48,810 bases of DNA from Caballeronia choica (GTDB lineage Bacteria; Pseudomonadota; Gammaproteobacteria; Burkholderiales; Burkholderiaceae), in contig NZ_FCON02000057.1 of assembly GCF_001544535.1 (NCBI RefSeq), positions 1 to 48,810 on the forward strand, read 5' to 3'. The notes under the pieces were generated by a model. It did no database searches. It saw nothing but the letters and a program-made list of their open reading frames with translations, and was not told the origin of the DNA. The translations under genes were made by a program, and so were the position numbers. Of this stretch, positions 1-8,062 are shown piece after piece (the stretch's first letter is position 1; every line of letters begins with the position of its first letter).

Positions 1-269
1 GCGACGTGCGCGCCTTTTCTACATGCCAACAACGCCAAAACCCCGCTAACGACACTCCCCCGGTTGGACCACTCCGAGGGACCGGGCTAGCGGCGCATGG
101 CAAGGATTGGCGTTGGAAAGCTGCTTTCTTTGCTTACTTTCTTTGCAGCAGCAAAGAAAGTGAGTCCCGCCCCGGACAGGGGCAGAGCAAATAAACCAAA
201 ACCAATACAAGTTCCACAGAAGCGCAACAAAATCAAACGGCGTAAACACCCCACCCCAAGCGCCAGCGA
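1..269 (+). repeat. Dispersed repeat, copy A
   Basis: The first ~269 bases match, with scattered substitutions, two other places in the window: 19355-19640 on the same strand and 18903-19175 inverted. The copy contains a hairpin at 136-161, with 11-bp arms (ACTTTCTTTGC) and a 4-base loop, then a CCCGCCCCGGACAGGGGC segment, and ends in a C-rich run. The left edge is outside the window. Open frames run through it on both strands and look like a short hydrophobic protein, but they overlap each other and follow the repeat, so I do not call a gene. It has no transposase and looks like a non-autonomous intergenic repeat. Confidence 0.85.
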
Positions 270-374
270 CAGTTCACCGCATGTGCGGTAATCACGCCAA
301 TAGTCTTTCATGACGCTGTTATCATGATTCGTGATTACGCAGAGAGAGCCGCCCACGCGCGACCGGAGACCTCA

Positions 375-1268
375 ATGGAACTGAAGCACCTCCGCGCATT
401 TGTCGCGCTCGCCGAAGAACTGCATTTCGGCCGCGCCGCGCAGCGGCTTTGCATCGTGCAACCCGCGCTCAGCATGCAGATCAAGGCACTCGAAGAGGAA
501 CTGGAAGTGCGCCTGCTGGAACGCGATCGCCACAAGGTCGCGCTGACCGAAACCGGGCGCCTCTTCCTTCCCGAAGCCCGCGCCACGCTTCATCAGGCGA
601 TGCGTGCGGAACAGACCGCCCGCTTATCCTCTCGCGGCGAAATCGGCACGCTGCGCATCGCGTTCGTGTCATCGGTGCTGCCGAAATTGCTGCCGACCCT
701 CATCCGCAGCATGCACGCGCGCTATCCGCTCATCACGCTCGAACTGAAGGACATGTCGACGCCAGAGCAGATCGCCGCCCTCCACGACAACAAGCTCGAC
801 TTCGGCCTGATGCGGCTGCCCGTCCACGGGGCGGGACTGGAGACGCGCGTCGTGCTCGAAGAGCCATTCGTCCTCGCCCTGCCGGACGACCATCCCCTCG
901 CCGCAAAATCGCTGATCCACCCGGCCGAGCTGCGCGGGCATCCCGCTTTCGTGCTGGCGCGGCGCTACGCACCGGGCTTTCATGACGACATGCTCGTCGC
1001 GTTGAAGCGTCACGGCGCGGATCTCGAAATCGCTCAGGAACTGGGGGAATTCGCCACCATGCTGGCGCTGGTCTCCGCCGGCCTCGGCATCGGTGTGATT
1101 CCGGCCGAAGCGGCCACCGCCCTGCCGCCGAAAGTCGTCGCGCGGCCACTCGATCTTCCCGATCACCGGGCGTGCATCGGGCTTGGGTTCACGCGCCTCG
1201 ACAGCGCGGCGAAGCGCTCGCTCGCCGCCGTGATGGAAGAAAACGTCGGCGATGTGTGGAGGAAGTAG
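375..1268 (+). CDS. LysR-family transcriptional regulator
   Basis: A 297-residue LysR-type regulator. The N-terminal winged helix-turn-helix covers about residues 1-60 (MELKHLRAFVALAEELHFG, then AAQRLCIVQPALSMQIK), followed by the two-lobed effector domain. The start at 375 is chosen over an upstream ATG at 324 because LysR proteins begin with this helix and a GGAG lies just upstream. The HTH resembles the BenM/CatM/CatR group that senses aromatic intermediates, but the effector cannot be named. No divergent target lies directly upstream, where the dispersed repeat ends. The next gene (SDR) converges from the other strand, so the target is unknown. Confidence 0.93.
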   Translation: MELKHLRAFVALAEELHFGRAAQRLCIVQPALSMQIKALEEELEVRLLERDRHKVALTETGRLFLPEARATLHQAMRAEQTARLSSRGEIGTLRIAFVSSVLPKLLPTLIRSMHARYPLITLELKDMSTPEQIAALHDNKLDFGLMRLPVHGAGLETRVVLEEPFVLALPDDHPLAAKSLIHPAELRGHPAFVLARRYAPGFHDDMLVALKRHGADLEIAQELGEFATMLALVSAGLGIGVIPAEAATALPPKVVARPLDLPDHRACIGLGFTRLDSAAKRSLAAVMEENVGDVWRK

Positions 1269-1465
1269 CTTCGTTTATGCAATGCGGGTGGTCCGGCATG
1301 CCCGCATCGGCATCGATCAGCAGGCGCGTTTAGACCGCTGTCGGTTTGATTGATCGGCGTTTCAGCTTTGCTCGTCCTGCTTCGCGAGCGCGCGGCGATG
1401 CGCGAGCAACGCCATCAGCCTCGGTGAAGCGCGCGCTTCGCCTCGACGGTTTCCGCGACCGCAAA

Positions 1466-1501
1466 CGTCGATTCCGTCGATTCCGTCGATTCCGTCGATT
1501 C
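1466..1501. repeat. 9-bp tandem repeat, 4 copies
   Basis: CGTCGATTC is repeated four times head to tail between the convergent LysR and SDR genes, just past the SDR stop codon. It is noncoding, and its function is unknown. Confidence 0.9.
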
Positions 1502-1530
1502 GTCGTTGGTTTGCGTTCAGAGCACGGCGT

Positions 1531-2337
1531 TCAAAGCGCTTCGACGTTGCCGCAGACCGAGATGGCCTGGCCCGAGATGCCGCTGCCGCCCGGCGAGCAC
1601 AGAAAGAGCGCGGTGGCCGCGACTTCCTCAGGCGTCGTCATGCGGCGCAGCGAAATCTTCGCGAGATACTCCTTCTCCATCTGCTCGTACGTGAGGCCGA
1701 GTTGCTCTGCGCGCGCCGCGATCACGCGCTCCATGCGCGGACCCTTGACGATGCCCGGCTGAATCGCGTTCACGCGAATGTTGGACGGCCCGAGCTCGAT
1801 CGCGAGACTCTTGGTGAGCCCGACGATGGCCCACTTGGCCGCGGCGTAAGGGGTGCGGTATGCGTAGCCGAGGCGGCCCGCCACCGACGAGAGCGCGATG
1901 ATCGTTCCGCCCTCTTTCGACTGGCGCAAGAGCGGCACCGCGCGGCGCGCGAAGTAGAACTGCGCGTTCAGGTTCACGTCGACGGTCTGTTCCCACGCGC
2001 TCGCATCGAGTTCGTCGATGCCGCCTGTCGGGCCCGCGATGCCCGCGTTGTTGATCAGCACGTCGAGGCCGCCGAGTTGCGCGTCGACATCGGCGAAGAC
2101 ACGCTCGACGGCGGCCTGATCCGATACGTCCGCGAGTGTCGCGGTGATCGCGTTGCACTCCGTGTGGCTTTCGGCTTCGAGCAGCGCGTCGATGGCCTGC
2201 TGGCTCGCATCGCAGACGTGCACGCGCGAGCCGGCATCGACGAACGCACGCGCGATCACGAGGCCGATGCCCGATGCGCCGCCCGTCACGAGCACGCGCA
2301 GGCCGGCGTGCGGTTTCAACATTTGTAGGACCGTCAT
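1531..2337 (-). CDS. SDR-family NAD(P)-dependent oxidoreductase
   Basis: A 268-residue classical short-chain dehydrogenase/reductase. The Rossmann motif TGGASGIG is at residues 18-25, NNAG at 96-99, the active-site Asn near 122, and the catalytic Ser151-Tyr164-Lys168 triad (YAAAK) is intact. The C-terminal half carries the IQPGIVKGPRMERVI segment seen in several hydroxyacid or alcohol SDRs. It should oxidise or reduce a small alcohol or ketone with NAD(P)H, but the substrate is not evident. AGGAGACAGC before the ATG supports the start. It lies downstream of the MFS and ene-reductase genes on the same strand but is separated by a 422-base gap with a tandem array, so it probably has its own promoter. 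Confidence 0.92.
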   Translation of the reverse strand: MTVLQMLKPHAGLRVLVTGGASGIGLVIARAFVDAGSRVHVCDASQQAIDALLEAESHTECNAITATLADVSDQAAVERVFADVDAQLGGLDVLINNAGIAGPTGGIDELDASAWEQTVDVNLNAQFYFARRAVPLLRQSKEGGTIIALSSVAGRLGYAYRTPYAAAKWAIVGLTKSLAIELGPSNIRVNAIQPGIVKGPRMERVIAARAEQLGLTYEQMEKEYLAKISLRRMTTPEEVAATALFLCSPGGSGISGQAISVCGNVEAL

Positions 2338-2388
2338 GCTGTCTCCTGTCGGCCAGACTTGGCGCTGTCGATCAGAGTTGGCGCCTTA

Positions 2389-2487
2389 GCGCCTTACTCT
2401 GGTCCCATGCGCCTTACTCTGGTCCCATGCGCCTTACTCTGGTCCCATGCGCCTTACTCTGGTCCCATGCGCTTACTCCGGTCCCAT
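2389..2487. repeat. 20-bp tandem array, five copies
   Basis: GCGCCTTACTCTGGTCCCAT occurs four times without change (2389, 2409, 2429, 2449), then once as a diverged 19-bp copy (2469-2487). The array ends about 50 bases upstream of the SDR start, so it lies in that gene's likely promoter or leader. A 20-bp period is close to two helical turns, so repeated protein sites would face the same side of the DNA. Replication-slippage expansion with no function is equally possible. Confidence 0.95.
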
Positions 2488-2759
2488 GCAACATAGTTGC
2501 TGTTGTTGTTTTTTACAACTCAACCCTCGCCGCGTCCCGGCTCTCCAACCGATTCTGCAAATCTTCCGCGGCCTCGGTGATGTCCTGCTCGATGCCCGCG
2601 CGCGCCTTCGCCGCCGGCACGCTGCGGTTCCCGTACGAACTGTGCGACCTATGAACGCACGTCGAAGGGAAGTCTCTGCCGCGCGAGGGCGGCAGTCAAT
2701 CTACATGGGCCAGGGACAAATGCGGAGCCGCTCCACTTTCGATCGAGTCGGCGCCGCCC
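2488..2759. other. Intergenic stretch, no recognised gene
   Basis: This lies between the 20-bp array and the MFS stop codon. On the minus strand an open frame of about 50 codons ends at 2513 (C-terminal residues ...AEDLQNRLESRDAARVEL). It could be a relic of a longer gene, but I do not recognise a family and it has no convincing start. Confidence 0.4.
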
Positions 2760-4112
2760 TCAATCCGGCATCCCTGCACCGCGCGTCTCCGGCAGGAACC
2801 AGGGCAGCACGATGCCGATCACATACACCGAGCCGAGCGCGAGCGCCGCCTGCGACACGCCGCCGAACGACGTGATCATGCTTCCCGCGATGATCGGGAA
2901 CACCCACGCGATCAGGCGCGCCGCGTTGAACACGAAGCTGATCGCCGTCGATCGAACCGTGCAGGTGAAGAGTTCAACCGGATAGATCGCCATCCACACA
3001 TACGCGCAGCCCAGCGTGAAGAAGCCGTTGATCGGCGCGGCCACCATCATCGCTTCGACGCTCGTCGTCAGCTTGTAGGTGATGAGCGTGGTCACGAGTG
3101 CGCCGACGAAAGTCAGCGAAAGGAACGCGCGCCGCCCGATCGCATCCACGACGAACCCGGCGACGAGATAGGCCACGGTCGCGCCGAGCGTATAGGCGAT
3201 CGATACCTTCGAGCCCCACGACAACGCATCCGGAATGCCCTCGGCCTTGGCGATCGCGATGGTGTAGGTCGGCAGCCAGCTTGAGATGGCCCACCAGCCG
3301 ACCGTCGTCACGATCGACAGCACCGTCAGGATCACCGTGCGGCGCAGCGCCTCGCGTTCGCTGAAAAGCTGCGTCAGCGTGAACGGGCGCTTGTTCGATT
3401 GCGGCGCGTCGTTCTCGTTCGCCTCGGCGTTGGTCGCGTTCCAGCGCTTCTCGCGCACCGCGCGCTGCCATTTCTCCGACTCGTTCACGCCGCGCCGGAT
3501 ATACAGGACGAAGAGCGCGGGCAGCGCGCCGAGCACGAACATCAGGCGCCACGTTTCGGCGCCCAGCGGATGCGTCGACGAAAGCGCGTACCACACGACT
3601 GCCGCCGTCAGCGTGCCCCAGCCGAAGCCCGATTGCAGGAAGCCGGCGCCTTTAGCGCGGGCCTGTTCAGGCCAGGTTTCCGACAGCAACGCGATGCCCG
3701 TGCTCCATTCGCTGCCCATCGCGAGACCGGTCAGGAAGCGCAGCGCGCACAGCGTCCAGAAAGTTTGCGAGAACGCCGTCATGCCGGAAAAGAGCGCGTA
3801 GAGGAACACCGACCACAGCATCATGCGCTTGCGGCCGACGTAGTCCGCGAGAATGCCGCCGACCATGCCGCCCACGCCCCAGCCGAGGAGCGTGATGCCG
3901 ATCACGAGGCCGGCGTAGAAGGTCGGCGATGTGGCTTGCGCGGGTGTCAGCACGGAATGCAGCATCGGGCCGAGAACGACGACGAGCGCCAGCGCCTCGT
4001 ACCCGTCGAAGATCCAGCCGAGAAAGCTCGCCTTGAGTACGCGCCAGTGCATGGGCGTGAGGCCTTCGTACCAGCGGGTTCTTGCGCCTACGGCGAGGTG
4101 TCCCTGGTTCAT
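2760..4112 (-). CDS. MFS transporter (organic/aromatic acid type)
   Basis: A 450-residue, 12-helix major facilitator protein of the inner membrane. The first half carries the loop motif with ADYVGRKR after helix 2 and an RFLTGLAMGSEWSTG segment in helix 4. The central cytoplasmic loop (~residues 225-260) is charged, and the second half repeats the fold with VDAIGRRAF. The helix-1 motif GWIFDGYEALALVVV with its acidic Asp is typical of proton-coupled carriers of aromatic and other organic acids (AAHS/SP-like). AAGGAG precedes the ATG. It lies 76 bases downstream of the ene-reductase gene on the same strand, so the two are probably cotranscribed. The substrate is unknown. Confidence 0.88.
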   Translation of the reverse strand: MNQGHLAVGARTRWYEGLTPMHWRVLKASFLGWIFDGYEALALVVVLGPMLHSVLTPAQATSPTFYAGLVIGITLLGWGVGGMVGGILADYVGRKRMMLWSVFLYALFSGMTAFSQTFWTLCALRFLTGLAMGSEWSTGIALLSETWPEQARAKGAGFLQSGFGWGTLTAAVVWYALSSTHPLGAETWRLMFVLGALPALFVLYIRRGVNESEKWQRAVREKRWNATNAEANENDAPQSNKRPFTLTQLFSEREALRRTVILTVLSIVTTVGWWAISSWLPTYTIAIAKAEGIPDALSWGSKVSIAYTLGATVAYLVAGFVVDAIGRRAFLSLTFVGALVTTLITYKLTTSVEAMMVAAPINGFFTLGCAYVWMAIYPVELFTCTVRSTAISFVFNAARLIAWVFPIIAGSMITSFGGVSQAALALGSVYVIGIVLPWFLPETRGAGMPD

Positions 4113-4188
4113 CGTTTGTCTCCTTCAATGTATTCGTCTGAGTGTTTCGGTGTGCCGGGCGGATGCCCGCTTGCCCATGAGCGCAAAC

Positions 4189-5316
4189 CTAGCGCTGGCC
4201 GAACGCCGCGCCATCGAACACCCGCCCCGCGCCGCGCGGTTCGCAGCGCCAATATTGCGGCGGAGCCGAGACCTTCGCACCCAGCGCGGCCGCCGCGTGC
4301 CACGGCCAACGCGGGTCCCACAGCACCGCGCGCGCCAGCGCGATCAAATCGGCATCGCCGTCGCGAATCACCTTGTCGGCATCCGCCGGCTCGGTGATCA
4401 GGCCGACGCCGATCGTCTTCATGCCAGTCGCCTCGCGCACCGCGCGGGCAAACGGAATCTGGTAATGCGGCCCAAGCGGAATTTTCTGGTCCGGCGAAAC
4501 CCCGCCCGTCGATACATCGATCCAGTCGCAGCCGCGCTCGTGCAGACGCTTCGCAAGCTCGATCGTCTGCTCGACGGTCCAGCCGCTCTCGACCCAGTCG
4601 GTCGCTGAAACGCGCACGCCAAGCGGCTTGCCCGCGGGCCAGACGGCGCGCACGGCATCGTAGATTTCAAGCGGGAAACGCATGCGGTTTTCAAGCGAGC
4701 CGCCGTATTCGTCGGTGCGCCGGTTCGCCACCGGCGAGAGAAACTGGTGCAGCAGATAGCCGTGAGCGAAGTGCAGTTCGATAGCGGCCAGACCCAGCCG
4801 CTCGGCACGCTGCGCACTCGCGACGAACGCATCGCGGATGCGTTCCATGCCGGCGCGGTCGAGTTCGAGCGGCGCCAGTTCACCGTCTTTCTGGGCGAGC
4901 GCCGACGGGCCGGATGCCTGCCAGCCGCCGTCTTCCGGTGCGATCTGCGCGCCGCCGCGCCAGGGCGCCTCGCTCGACGCCTTGCGCCCCGCGTGGCACA
5001 ACTGGATGCCGATCGGCATGTCGCTGAACTGGCGCACTTCGTCGAGCACGTTGGCGAGCGCCTGTTCGTTCGCGTCGGAATAGAGGCCGAGGCAATACGG
5101 CGTGATGCGGCCCGCCGCTTCCACCGCGGTCGCTTCGAGCAGCATCAGGCTCGCGCCGCTCAGCGAGAGGTTGCCGATATGCGTGCGGTGCCAGGCGCTC
5201 GCCGATCCGTCGACTGCGCTGTACTGGCACATCGGGCTGATGATGATGCGGTTTCGCAGCTTGAGCGAACCGAGTTCGAAGGGAGAGAAAAGCGTTGCGT
5301 TCAGGGATTCGCTCAT
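4189..5316 (-). CDS. NADH:flavin oxidoreductase, OYE family (YqjM/XenA-like)
   Basis: A 375-residue FMN-dependent ene-reductase. It contains SPMCQYSA with the regulatory Cys typical of YqjM/XenA, LCHAGRKAS, the substrate-binding His pair in ELHFAHGYL, RRTDEYGGSLENR, and a C-terminal PQYWRC. Such enzymes reduce activated C=C bonds (enones, nitro-olefins, nitrate esters) with NAD(P)H. The start at 5316 (MSESLNATLF) is chosen because AAGGA precedes it and the family begins here; a longer frame to 5526 overlaps the divergent regulator's upstream region. The divergent LysR at 5580 is its likely regulator, and the MFS gene downstream its likely cotranscribed partner. Confidence 0.92.
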   Translation of the reverse strand: MSESLNATLFSPFELGSLKLRNRIIISPMCQYSAVDGSASAWHRTHIGNLSLSGASLMLLEATAVEAAGRITPYCLGLYSDANEQALANVLDEVRQFSDMPIGIQLCHAGRKASSEAPWRGGAQIAPEDGGWQASGPSALAQKDGELAPLELDRAGMERIRDAFVASAQRAERLGLAAIELHFAHGYLLHQFLSPVANRRTDEYGGSLENRMRFPLEIYDAVRAVWPAGKPLGVRVSATDWVESGWTVEQTIELAKRLHERGCDWIDVSTGGVSPDQKIPLGPHYQIPFARAVREATGMKTIGVGLITEPADADKVIRDGDADLIALARAVLWDPRWPWHAAAALGAKVSAPPQYWRCEPRGAGRVFDGAAFGQR

Positions 5317-5579
5317 GGGTTCATTTCCTTGGCTGACAAAGGTGACTGACTGCACGGAGAACGCGGCGAGGACAAAGCCGCTGGGTCGACTTAGAATCGC
5401 GATGCACGATGCTTCGGCGCCGCCATCGAATCGCCGCTGCTCAGGCGATCGCTCCTGTAACGTCCCTAGGATGCGGACTGACGAGGCTTTTGAAAACTTC
5501 TCAATGTTCAATGCAGGCATCGTCAAACGCGATGGATGCGAATCCGCAGATGCGGGAAAACCCGGGCAGAGGAGAGCAC

Positions 5580-6548
5580 ATGCGCGTTGCAGCAGACCGG
5601 CCGGTGCGCTTCGACATGGAGTCGCTGCGCGTGTTCGTGGCCGTCATCGAGGAAGGCAGCATCGCAGCGGCGTCGGGACGCACGCACCTCGTGGCATCGG
5701 CGGTCAGCAAGCGGGTGTCCGACCTCGAAGGCGACGCCGGCACGCCGCTCCTCTATCGCCACAGCCGCGGCGTGCAGCCGACGCCCGCGGGCGAGGCGCT
5801 CTATCACCACGCGAAGCGCCTGATCGAGCACCTGCAGCAGATATCGGACGAATTGTCCGAGTATTCGGAAGGCTTGCGCGGCCACACGCGGATCTACGTG
5901 AACTTCACCGCGATGGTCCAGTACCTGCCCGGTGCGCTGCACTCGTTCCTGCGCGCGAATCCGCAAGTGCGGATCGACATGGTCGAGAAATCGAGCGATG
6001 AGGTCGTGCAGGCGATTGCAAGCGGCGTCGCCGATCTCGGCATCGGGTCCGTCACCGAGGACGCGCTGAGCGGCCTGGAGTGGCATCCGTACAGGGTCGA
6101 CAAGCTCGTGCTGATCGTGCCGCCCGATCATCGGCTGGCCGCGCGCGCCCGCGTGAAGTTCGAGGAAGCGCTCGACGACGACTTCGTCAGCATGCCGCAC
6201 GGCACGTCGATCTCGAAGCTCTGTCGCGAGGCCGCCGAGCGTCACGGCAGGCGACTGCGCGTGCGCATCGAGGTGACGAGCTTCGAGGGCGTGCGCAACA
6301 TGGTTGGCGCGGGTCTCGGCGTGGGCGTGCTGCCCGAGGGCAGCGTCGTGCCGTATGCGCATGCGGCGCCCTTGTCCGTCGTCGAGATCGACGAGCCCTG
6401 GTCGCTGCGGCCCTTGCTGATCATCGCGCGCAATTTCGCCACGCTGCCCTTGCCGGCACGCATGCTGGCCGATCACCTCGAACAACGGAAAGAGGCTGGA
6501 GCGCCGCTATCGGCACCGTACGGCCTTGCCGATCCGCCCGAAGCTTGA
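5580..6548 (+). CDS. LysR-family transcriptional regulator
   Basis: A 322-residue LysR regulator. After a short N-terminal extension (MRVAADRPVRFD), the HTH begins at MESLRVFVAVIEEGSIAAA and continues through HLVASAVSKRVSDLE. The effector domain ends in a GLGVGVLPEGSV segment and a short tail. GGAG lies 5 bases before the ATG at 5580, which decides the start against upstream in-frame ATGs at 5409 and 5523. It is divergent from the OYE reductase gene (start 5316). That arrangement is typical of a LysR protein controlling its neighbour, although the inducer is unknown. Confidence 0.92.
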   Translation: MRVAADRPVRFDMESLRVFVAVIEEGSIAAASGRTHLVASAVSKRVSDLEGDAGTPLLYRHSRGVQPTPAGEALYHHAKRLIEHLQQISDELSEYSEGLRGHTRIYVNFTAMVQYLPGALHSFLRANPQVRIDMVEKSSDEVVQAIASGVADLGIGSVTEDALSGLEWHPYRVDKLVLIVPPDHRLAARARVKFEEALDDDFVSMPHGTSISKLCREAAERHGRRLRVRIEVTSFEGVRNMVGAGLGVGVLPEGSVVPYAHAAPLSVVEIDEPWSLRPLLIIARNFATLPLPARMLADHLEQRKEAGAPLSAPYGLADPPEA

Positions 6549-6695
6549 GCGCGGAGACGCGGCGCCGTCCTCATTCCCGAAGCCTAACCTGCGTTCCGTC
6601 GGCGAACCGCGGCGCACGCTCACCAGCAAAGCGCGCCACTTTCGAAAGACTGCTGCCCTACCTGCTGCTGCCAATGGCGGGCAGCTACTGACAGG

Positions 6696-7286
6696 CTACT
6701 CACAATCGAGACGTAGATGTTCGCGCGCCGCTTCGAGAATCTCGTCGGAAAGCGGATCGTCGCGCACCGCGCGCGCCAGCGTCACCGCGCCGATCAGCAT
6801 CGACATGCGCGCGAGTGCGCGCCTGCGTGACTTCTTCGTTTGACGCGCCTTCGAGAACGACATCAGGATATCGATGAGCGTCTTCAGTCCGCGCGTATAG
6901 ACGCTCCGAACGGGCTTCGACGCGTCCTCTCGGCCCACGTCGGCCGCGAGCGAATTGGCGGGACATCCGAGGCCGGGTTGATCCCGCTGCTTCGCGCTGA
7001 GATAGTGCTTCGCCAAGGCATCGAGGAGCGCGGGTTCGTCCGCGCCGTCCTTCCCGATCGACCTCCAGCGCGCCGCCGACTCTTCAAACGCCTTCGCACA
7101 TGCGAGCGCGGCGAGTTCGTCCTTCGATTCGAAATGTCCGTAGAAGCCGCCATGCGTGAGGCCCGCCGACGCCATGATGTCGGCGACCGAGACGCCGTCG
7201 AAGCCATGCTCCTTGAAAAGACGCGCGGACGCCGCTTCGATGAGCAGGCGGTTCTTGTCGGTTTGTTCGCGAGAGACGCGCGGCAT
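6696..7286 (-). CDS. TetR-family transcriptional regulator
   Basis: A 196-residue TetR-type repressor. The HTH is at about residues 10-56 (LFKEHGFDGVSVADIMASA, then GLTHGGFYGHFESKDEL), and the variable ligand-binding domain follows, with a Cys in the GLGCPANSL segment that is common in this subfamily. It starts 17 bases after the tautomerase stop codon on the same strand, so the two form an operon. A palindrome in the operon promoter (7752-7768) is the best candidate operator and implies autoregulation. The ribosome site is weak, and coupling to the upstream gene would explain that. Confidence 0.92.
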   Translation of the reverse strand: MPRVSREQTDKNRLLIEAASARLFKEHGFDGVSVADIMASAGLTHGGFYGHFESKDELAALACAKAFEESAARWRSIGKDGADEPALLDALAKHYLSAKQRDQPGLGCPANSLAADVGREDASKPVRSVYTRGLKTLIDILMSFSKARQTKKSRRRALARMSMLIGAVTLARAVRDDPLSDEILEAAREHLRLDCE

Positions 7287-7303
7287 GGTGAGGACTCGAC
7301 GGG

Positions 7304-7687
7304 TTATGTGGCGTACTGCGCTTCGCCGTTACCGAACGACCAGTTCTCCTTCACCACTTCGACGAGACTGATGAACAGGTCCTCTCGTCGCAAGCCGACG
7401 CGCTCGTGCAATCCGTCCACGAGCGCCTTGTAGAAGGCGCGCTTCATGCCGACATCGCGCCCCGTATTCAATGTGACCTGCACGATCACGCATTGCGGCG
7501 ACCGCTCGATGCCGAGGTAGCTCGGGTCGGCGATGAAATCGCTGGACTTGTGCTCGCTCACGACCATGAAGCGATCGTTGGCGGGCACGTTCAGGGTTGT
7601 TGTCATCGCCTTGTAGACTTCGTCGGCGAGCGCGGTGCGGTATTCGGCAGACTGGCCTTCCGCCAGATCGATGCGTACGAGAGGCAT
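7304..7687 (-). CDS. Tautomerase superfamily protein (MSAD-like)
   Basis: A 127-residue protein of the tautomerase superfamily. The catalytic N-terminal proline is preserved directly after the initiator Met (MPLVRIDLAEGQ). The double length (two beta-alpha-beta units) and the segments VPANDRFMVVSEH and RSPQCVIVQVTL place it near malonate semialdehyde decarboxylase and related trimeric members rather than the 62-residue 4-oxalocrotonate tautomerases. The start at 7687 is required to expose Pro1, and AGGAAA precedes it. It is the first gene of a two-gene operon with a TetR regulator. The substrate is unknown; an oxo acid or aldehyde is likely. Confidence 0.88.
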   Translation of the reverse strand: MPLVRIDLAEGQSAEYRTALADEVYKAMTTTLNVPANDRFMVVSEHKSSDFIADPSYLGIERSPQCVIVQVTLNTGRDVGMKRAFYKALVDGLHERVGLRREDLFISLVEVVKENWSFGNGEAQYAT

Positions 7688-7740
7688 GTCGATTTCCTTT
7701 TTCGATGGTTGACGCAGTGCGCGCCAAGAGAGGAGACTCA

Positions 7741-7769
7741 AGAATAGATGATGAACGAACTTTATTCAA
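7741..7769 (-). promoter_or_regulatory. Promoter with TetR-type palindrome
   Basis: Read on the minus strand, TTGAAT (7769-7764), 17 bases and TATTCT (7746-7741) form a sigma70-like promoter 54 bases upstream of the tautomerase ATG. TGAACGAACTTTATTCA (7752-7768) is a 17-bp imperfect palindrome (TGAA..AA.TT..TTCA) that overlaps the -35 box and spacer, where a TetR repressor would block RNA polymerase. The rest of the 7688-8062 gap holds the leader of the divergent aldehyde dehydrogenase gene. TTGTCA ... TTAAAG near 7977-8005 on the plus strand is a weak promoter candidate for it. Confidence 0.6.
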
Positions 7770-8062
7770 TAGATGACGACCATCATTTATTTGGCGTTAT
7801 CAAGGGACCGATCCGGGCGCATTCGTTAATATTGCCGGACGATTCATCGTCTGAATGCGGGCATGGCGAAGCGCTTGTCGTCAAGGTGCAAGTGAAGCGA
7901 CCCATTTCGGCATGATGCCGGCCGCGTCCGGTGTCAGTCTTGGGGGACGATTGCGCCGCGCGCAAACGTTCTTTTTGTCATCGCAATCCGAACTCCGTTA
8001 AAGTGATTCAAGCACGCGGGACGGGCGAGCGATCCCGCAACCATCCGACCGGAGCCACCCCC

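Noticed and set aside
46-356. Short hydrophobic proteins encoded by the dispersed repeat (frames with SGAGLTFFAAAKKVSKES)
   Set aside because: The frames follow the repeat in all three copies on both strands, lack ribosome sites, and reflect the hairpin sequence.
1466-2487. CRISPR array
   Set aside because: The repeats here are adjacent tandem units without spacers, and no cas genes are near.
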